The translations under genes were made by a program, and so were the position numbers. The notes beneath the pieces were generated by a model. It saw only the letters and a program-made list of their open reading frames with translations, had not been told where the DNA came from and made no database searches. A stretch of 64,000 nucleotides of DNA from Chryseobacterium taklimakanense (lineage in GTDB: Bacteria > Bacteroidota > Bacteroidia > Flavobacteriales > Weeksellaceae), in contig NZ_LT906465.1 of the NCBI RefSeq assembly GCF_900187185.1, positions 2,480,001-2,544,000 on the forward strand. The letters run 5' to 3'. Below, in pieces: positions 61,292 to 64,000 of the stretch (the first letter of the stretch is position 1; every line of letters starts with the position of its first letter).

Positions 61292-61678
61292 TTTTTGAGG
61301 TTGGGGTTTATTTTTAGTAAATTTACAAAAATTACCAAAGACTTTCGGGACTTCCCTAAAATTGAGCTTTTACCTGCATCCTTACTTTCCTTAGTGCAAC
61401 ATACGTACAACAAATTAAAGATCGCTTGTAAATGCATAAATTCCTTTCTTTTGCATTTTAGCAAAGGTATCAATTTGCTGAAAGTAAGGCAAATGAAAGC
61501 AAAAGTAATCGCTGGATGGTTTCGCATATCCATTCCTCAAAATCAGCTCATTCAGACATTCGCCGCCAGGCAGAATGACATAGGCCAGATCACAATGAAG
61601 TAAAAAATAAGTAAGTAAAGTAAGTAAGTTTTGAAACAAAACTTTTTTAAAATTTTTTGTTGAGAAAAAACTATATAA
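61292..61678. other. Region between the MBL gene and IS982 copy 2
   Basis: 387 bases. Contains a 102-codon plus-strand frame (61295-61603) that I do not support, and a TAAG-repeat tract 61609-61627. Its first 15 bases are the exact reverse complement of 62786-62800 beyond the IS. Confidence 0.4.
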
Positions 61679-62661
61679 ACCTGTTGTGCATTTAGCACAA
61701 ATTAACTTTTAGTTTATTTAAACTTCTTTTAAACACGAAGAAATTCAGGTATTGAATCATTGTGAAAGAAGTTATTTTTGACACTATTCTTGTCGCAAGA
61801 CCTTGAAAGGTTTTTGCAAAGTTCGTGTTTATGGTGAACTGTCCGCACAGTTGCGAGATATTGGTTTCAATTCTCTTTCTTATTTTTGATTTCGTCCTTG
61901 AAAACTCCACAAAACCATGTTGATTCCTGCGCATAGGAACCGAAAGATTAATCTTGGAGAAATTGAATAAATCCACTTGCAATTCTTTGCTGATATATCC
62001 TCTGTCTCCGATTAATAAACAATTTTGAAAATTTTCTTTAATATCGAAAAGATAATTTACATCGTGGACATTTGCGGGCGAAAAATCAAAAGAGTGAAAG
62101 ATTCCATTCTTATCACAAACTGCATGTAGTTTATAGCCAAAATATCTTGACTTCTGCGCCGCACAATATCCAAATGCAGGTTTGATTTCATCCGTAGAGC
62201 AAATTGCGGAACGATTTGCCCTGCTTATTTTACATATTTCAATGGGTGTTGAATCCACAATGAAGACGTCGGTAAAGTCTGCAAACTTTCCGCTCAGAGT
62301 TTCCCGAATTTTCTCAATGTAAGGGAAAAGTTTTCTTTTCCTTCTGTTATATACGCTTCTTTCTATCTTTTCGTCCAAACCAGTTCCCGAAATACACCTA
62401 AACAACTGTAGTTCAGAGTTAATCGACATGTATTCTGCGGTAATATTAAGTGCCACAAGTTCCAAGTCGGACATTTTTGGAAGTCTGATTTGCTTCTTAG
62501 TGGTAATATGGTTGCAGGTTTTTGTCAATTCTTTTAAAATAATTTCGTAGTTTTGAATGAGATTGTTCATGTATTTAATGGCTTGGTAACCAATTAAATA
62601 TACGATTTTTTAATCAAATGAACAATCTTTTTTCTTTTTAATTTCTAAATGCACAACAGGT
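61679..62661 (-). mobile_element. IS982-family insertion sequence, copy 2 (983 bp)
   Basis: Same length, ends and orientation as copy 1 at 22882-23864. The target duplication is a different 7-mer, TATATAA (61672-61678 and 62662-62668), so this is an independent insertion. I find two base differences between the copies (at about 61950 and 62504 here), both silent in the transposase. The following 62669-62871 holds no gene. Confidence 0.93.
61692..62570 (-). CDS. IS982-family transposase, copy 2
   Basis: 292 residues, identical in protein sequence to copy 1, with the same DDE-core motifs (FIVDSTPIEICK; LIGDRGYISKEL). Intact frame and intact ends suggest recent transposition and possible activity. 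Lies between the MBL hydrolase and antiporter genes, in non-coding sequence, so no gene appears disrupted. Confidence 0.93.
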   Translation of the reverse strand: MNNLIQNYEIILKELTKTCNHITTKKQIRLPKMSDLELVALNITAEYMSINSELQLFRCISGTGLDEKIERSVYNRRKRKLFPYIEKIRETLSGKFADFTDVFIVDSTPIEICKISRANRSAICSTDEIKPAFGYCAAQKSRYFGYKLHAVCDKNGIFHSFDFSPANVHDVNYLFDIKENFQNCLLIGDRGYISKELQVDLFNFSKINLSVPMRRNQHGFVEFSRTKSKIRKRIETNISQLCGQFTINTNFAKTFQGLATRIVSKITSFTMIQYLNFFVFKRSLNKLKVNLC

Positions 62662-62871
62662 TATATAATACAATGAAGAAAAATGAAAAACAATGAAGTG
62701 TGAAGAGCGCTTTGCGTTGAAAATATTTATTTCAGCATTTTTTTTCTGAAAGAAAAAATAAAAATTTTCTTTTGGTGAAATTTGGTTACTTTACTTACTT
62801 TGAGAAAGTAAGGAGTTTCAGTGGAAATCAATGAATATGTTCCAAGTATACTTGAGTGAACGGTCTAATCA

Positions 62872-64000
62872 CTATTGTTCTCTCAACACTCTTTTAGAAA
62901 ATCTTCCGATGGTAATCCCCTGAATGAGAATGCTGAACACCACTGCAATGTACGTAACTACCAAAAGAATATCGCGGGTTTCATTATCGGGAAGTGACAG
63001 CACCAAGGCCAACGACAAACCTCCACGCAAACCGCCCCAAATGATGATTTTTGCTTCGTCTTTACGAATGTCCAAAAGCCTTGGAAACAGTCTTCTCGGC
63101 ACACTCACCGCCAAAAAGCGTGAAAATATGAGGATAAGGACGGATAAAACACCCAAAATCAAATATTTAATATCGAAATCAATGACTACCAAAACCAAAG
63201 CGATTAGAATAAATAAAAGCGCATTCAGTATTACATCCACCAATTCCCAAAATTTAGCGACATACTCTTCGGTTCTGTCGCTCATAGCCTGTCCTTTCCG
63301 AAAATTACCGACCATCAAACCCATAATTACCATCGCCAAAGCCCCGGAAATATGCAATGTCGAAGAAATAAAATAGCCCAACATCACAAACGCGAGGGTT
63401 AATAAAACTTCGGTTTCATAATGGTCTATCGTGGAAAGTAAATAATGTAAAGTGTAACCGATAACCAGTCCGAAAATAACTCCGCCCACGGCTTCCTGAA
63501 GGAAGAGCCACGCAAAATGACGGGCATCAAAGCCCACCGCATTTACGCCAATCATTTCGGTAAGCGCAATGAACAAAACCACGCCAATACCATCATTAAA
63601 TAGCGATTCGCCCACAATCGTAATTTCCACTTTTTCAGGAACCTTGGCTTCTTTCAGAATGCTCAAAACTGCAATTGGATCCGTTGGCGAAATGAGCGCC
63701 CCGAAAATAAAACAGTAAAGCATCGGAATATCCAATCCTAAAAGCAATGCGACATAATGAAAGACAAACGCAATGAAAATCGTGGAAAACAGAACTCCGC
63801 CAACTGCCAAAACGCTGATGTTTTTCAGGTGGTTTTTCAGTGCAAACCAATTAGTGTGAAGCGCGCCGGCAAAGAGCAGAAAACCCAAAAAGATATTTAA
63901 TACCGAACTACTGATGTCGGATTGTACCACCAAATCACGAATCTGAAGAAAAGGTTCCGCATAAAAATTTTTCGTGATTATTACCACAAGCGACAAAACG
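62872..64000 (-). CDS. Na+/H+ antiporter, CPA1 family (5' end outside window)
   Basis: Inner-membrane cation:proton antiporter. At least ten hydrophobic segments are visible. Conserved CPA1 features: GALISPTDPIAVLSILKEAK, VGESLFNDGIGVVLFIAL (the ND pair of the transport site), and the GGLRGGLSLALVLSLP block near the C-terminus. 374 or so residues are visible. The reading frame stays open to base 64000, so the true start lies beyond the window; the TTG at 63996 is not a credible start. No cytoplasmic C-terminal domain follows the last helix. Confidence 0.9.
   Translation of the reverse strand, partial: VLSLVVIITKNFYAEPFLQIRDLVVQSDISSSVLNIFLGFLLFAGALHTNWFALKNHLKNISVLAVGGVLFSTIFIAFVFHYVALLLGLDIPMLYCFIFGALISPTDPIAVLSILKEAKVPEKVEITIVGESLFNDGIGVVLFIALTEMIGVNAVGFDARHFAWLFLQEAVGGVIFGLVIGYTLHYLLSTIDHYETEVLLTLAFVMLGYFISSTLHISGALAMVIMGLMVGNFRKGQAMSDRTEEYVAKFWELVDVILNALLFILIALVLVVIDFDIKYLILGVLSVLILIFSRFLAVSVPRRLFPRLLDIRKDEAKIIIWGGLRGGLSLALVLSLPDNETRDILLVVTYIAVVFSILIQGITIGRFSKRVLREQ

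Noticed and set aside
61295-61603. 102-codon plus-strand frame upstream of IS982 copy 2
   Set aside because: Overlaps the MBL gene's upstream region, no recognisable domain; the last ~36 codons look slightly more protein-like but not enough to call.
22874-62668. 38-kb composite transposon bounded by the two IS982 copies
   Set aside because: Each copy has its own, different target duplication and the interior is core housekeeping genes, so these are separate insertions.
1-64000. CRISPR array or cas genes
   Set aside because: No regularly spaced identical repeats and no Cas-like proteins seen; the repeats at 4.4-7.2 kb are imperfect hairpins between genes.

Overview
The window looks like a chromosomal segment of a low-GC flavobacterium (Bacteroidota, most like the Chryseobacterium/Kaistella group of Weeksellaceae; genus is an inference). 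Support: Bacteroidetes-type promoters (TTG ... TANNTTTG) in front of many genes, no Shine-Dalgarno-like leaders, a gldD gene, a DUF5916 outer-membrane protein, Rne/Rng lacking a zinc-link cysteine pair, and a tyrosine-degradation cluster. Most of the 64 kb is single-copy housekeeping sequence.

Layout. 1-3.6 kb: tsaD (cut by the window edge), rsmE, a TrmH-type methyltransferase and ansA. 3.64-7.6 kb: an accessory island directly behind a tRNA-Ser(GGA) gene. It starts with the first 32 codons of a tyrosine recombinase and then holds three small gene cassettes (DUF4304 protein; two small membrane proteins; a transglutaminase-like protein). The cassettes are separated by attC-like imperfect hairpins, and the hairpins are interrupted by remnants of one IS1182-like element. 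7.7-12.5 kb: SRAP/YedK protein, asnB, an RsmB-type methyltransferase and a PhnA-like zinc-ribbon protein. 12.8-22.9 kb: orphan ABC ATPase, YceI lipoprotein, pheS, DUF5916, DUF3108, a ferredoxin reductase plus ferredoxin operon, pepD and a lipoprotein. 22.9-23.9 kb: IS982-family copy 1. 24-31 kb: LURP-one protein, recR, a glycosyltransferase, secG, a PAS histidine kinase with a CheY-like regulator, a DJ-1/PfpI protein and a YflT-like stress protein. 31-41 kb: uvrD/pcrA, a DUF3037/HipA-like kinase pair, polA and an M16 peptidase. 41-48 kb: a tyrosine catabolism cluster (hmgA, a CoA-transferase family gene, hppD, a secreted protein, fahA, a flavin reductase). 48-64 kb: a degenerate Mur-ligase-like protein, plsC, NUDIX, rng, HU, mutY, gldD, a PfkB kinase, a SurA-like PPIase, a nitronate monooxygenase-like enzyme, rhodanese, queG, tRNA-Leu(CAA), an MBL hydrolase, IS982 copy 2 and a Na+/H+ antiporter cut by the window end.

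How the parts work together. The tyrosine cluster would convert 4-hydroxyphenylpyruvate through homogentisate to fumarate and acetoacetate; the CoA-transferase family gene inside it may activate the acetoacetate. FNR and ferredoxin form an electron-transfer pair. The sensor kinase and single-domain regulator form a two-component or phosphorelay pair.

The best candidate for something not well described is the cassette island at 4.4-7.2 kb. Its hairpins have conserved stem mismatches. For each cassette the outer arms upstream and downstream of the gene are complementary to each other, while the inner arms pair within one junction. This is the logic of integron attC recombination, yet no integron integrase is present in the window.
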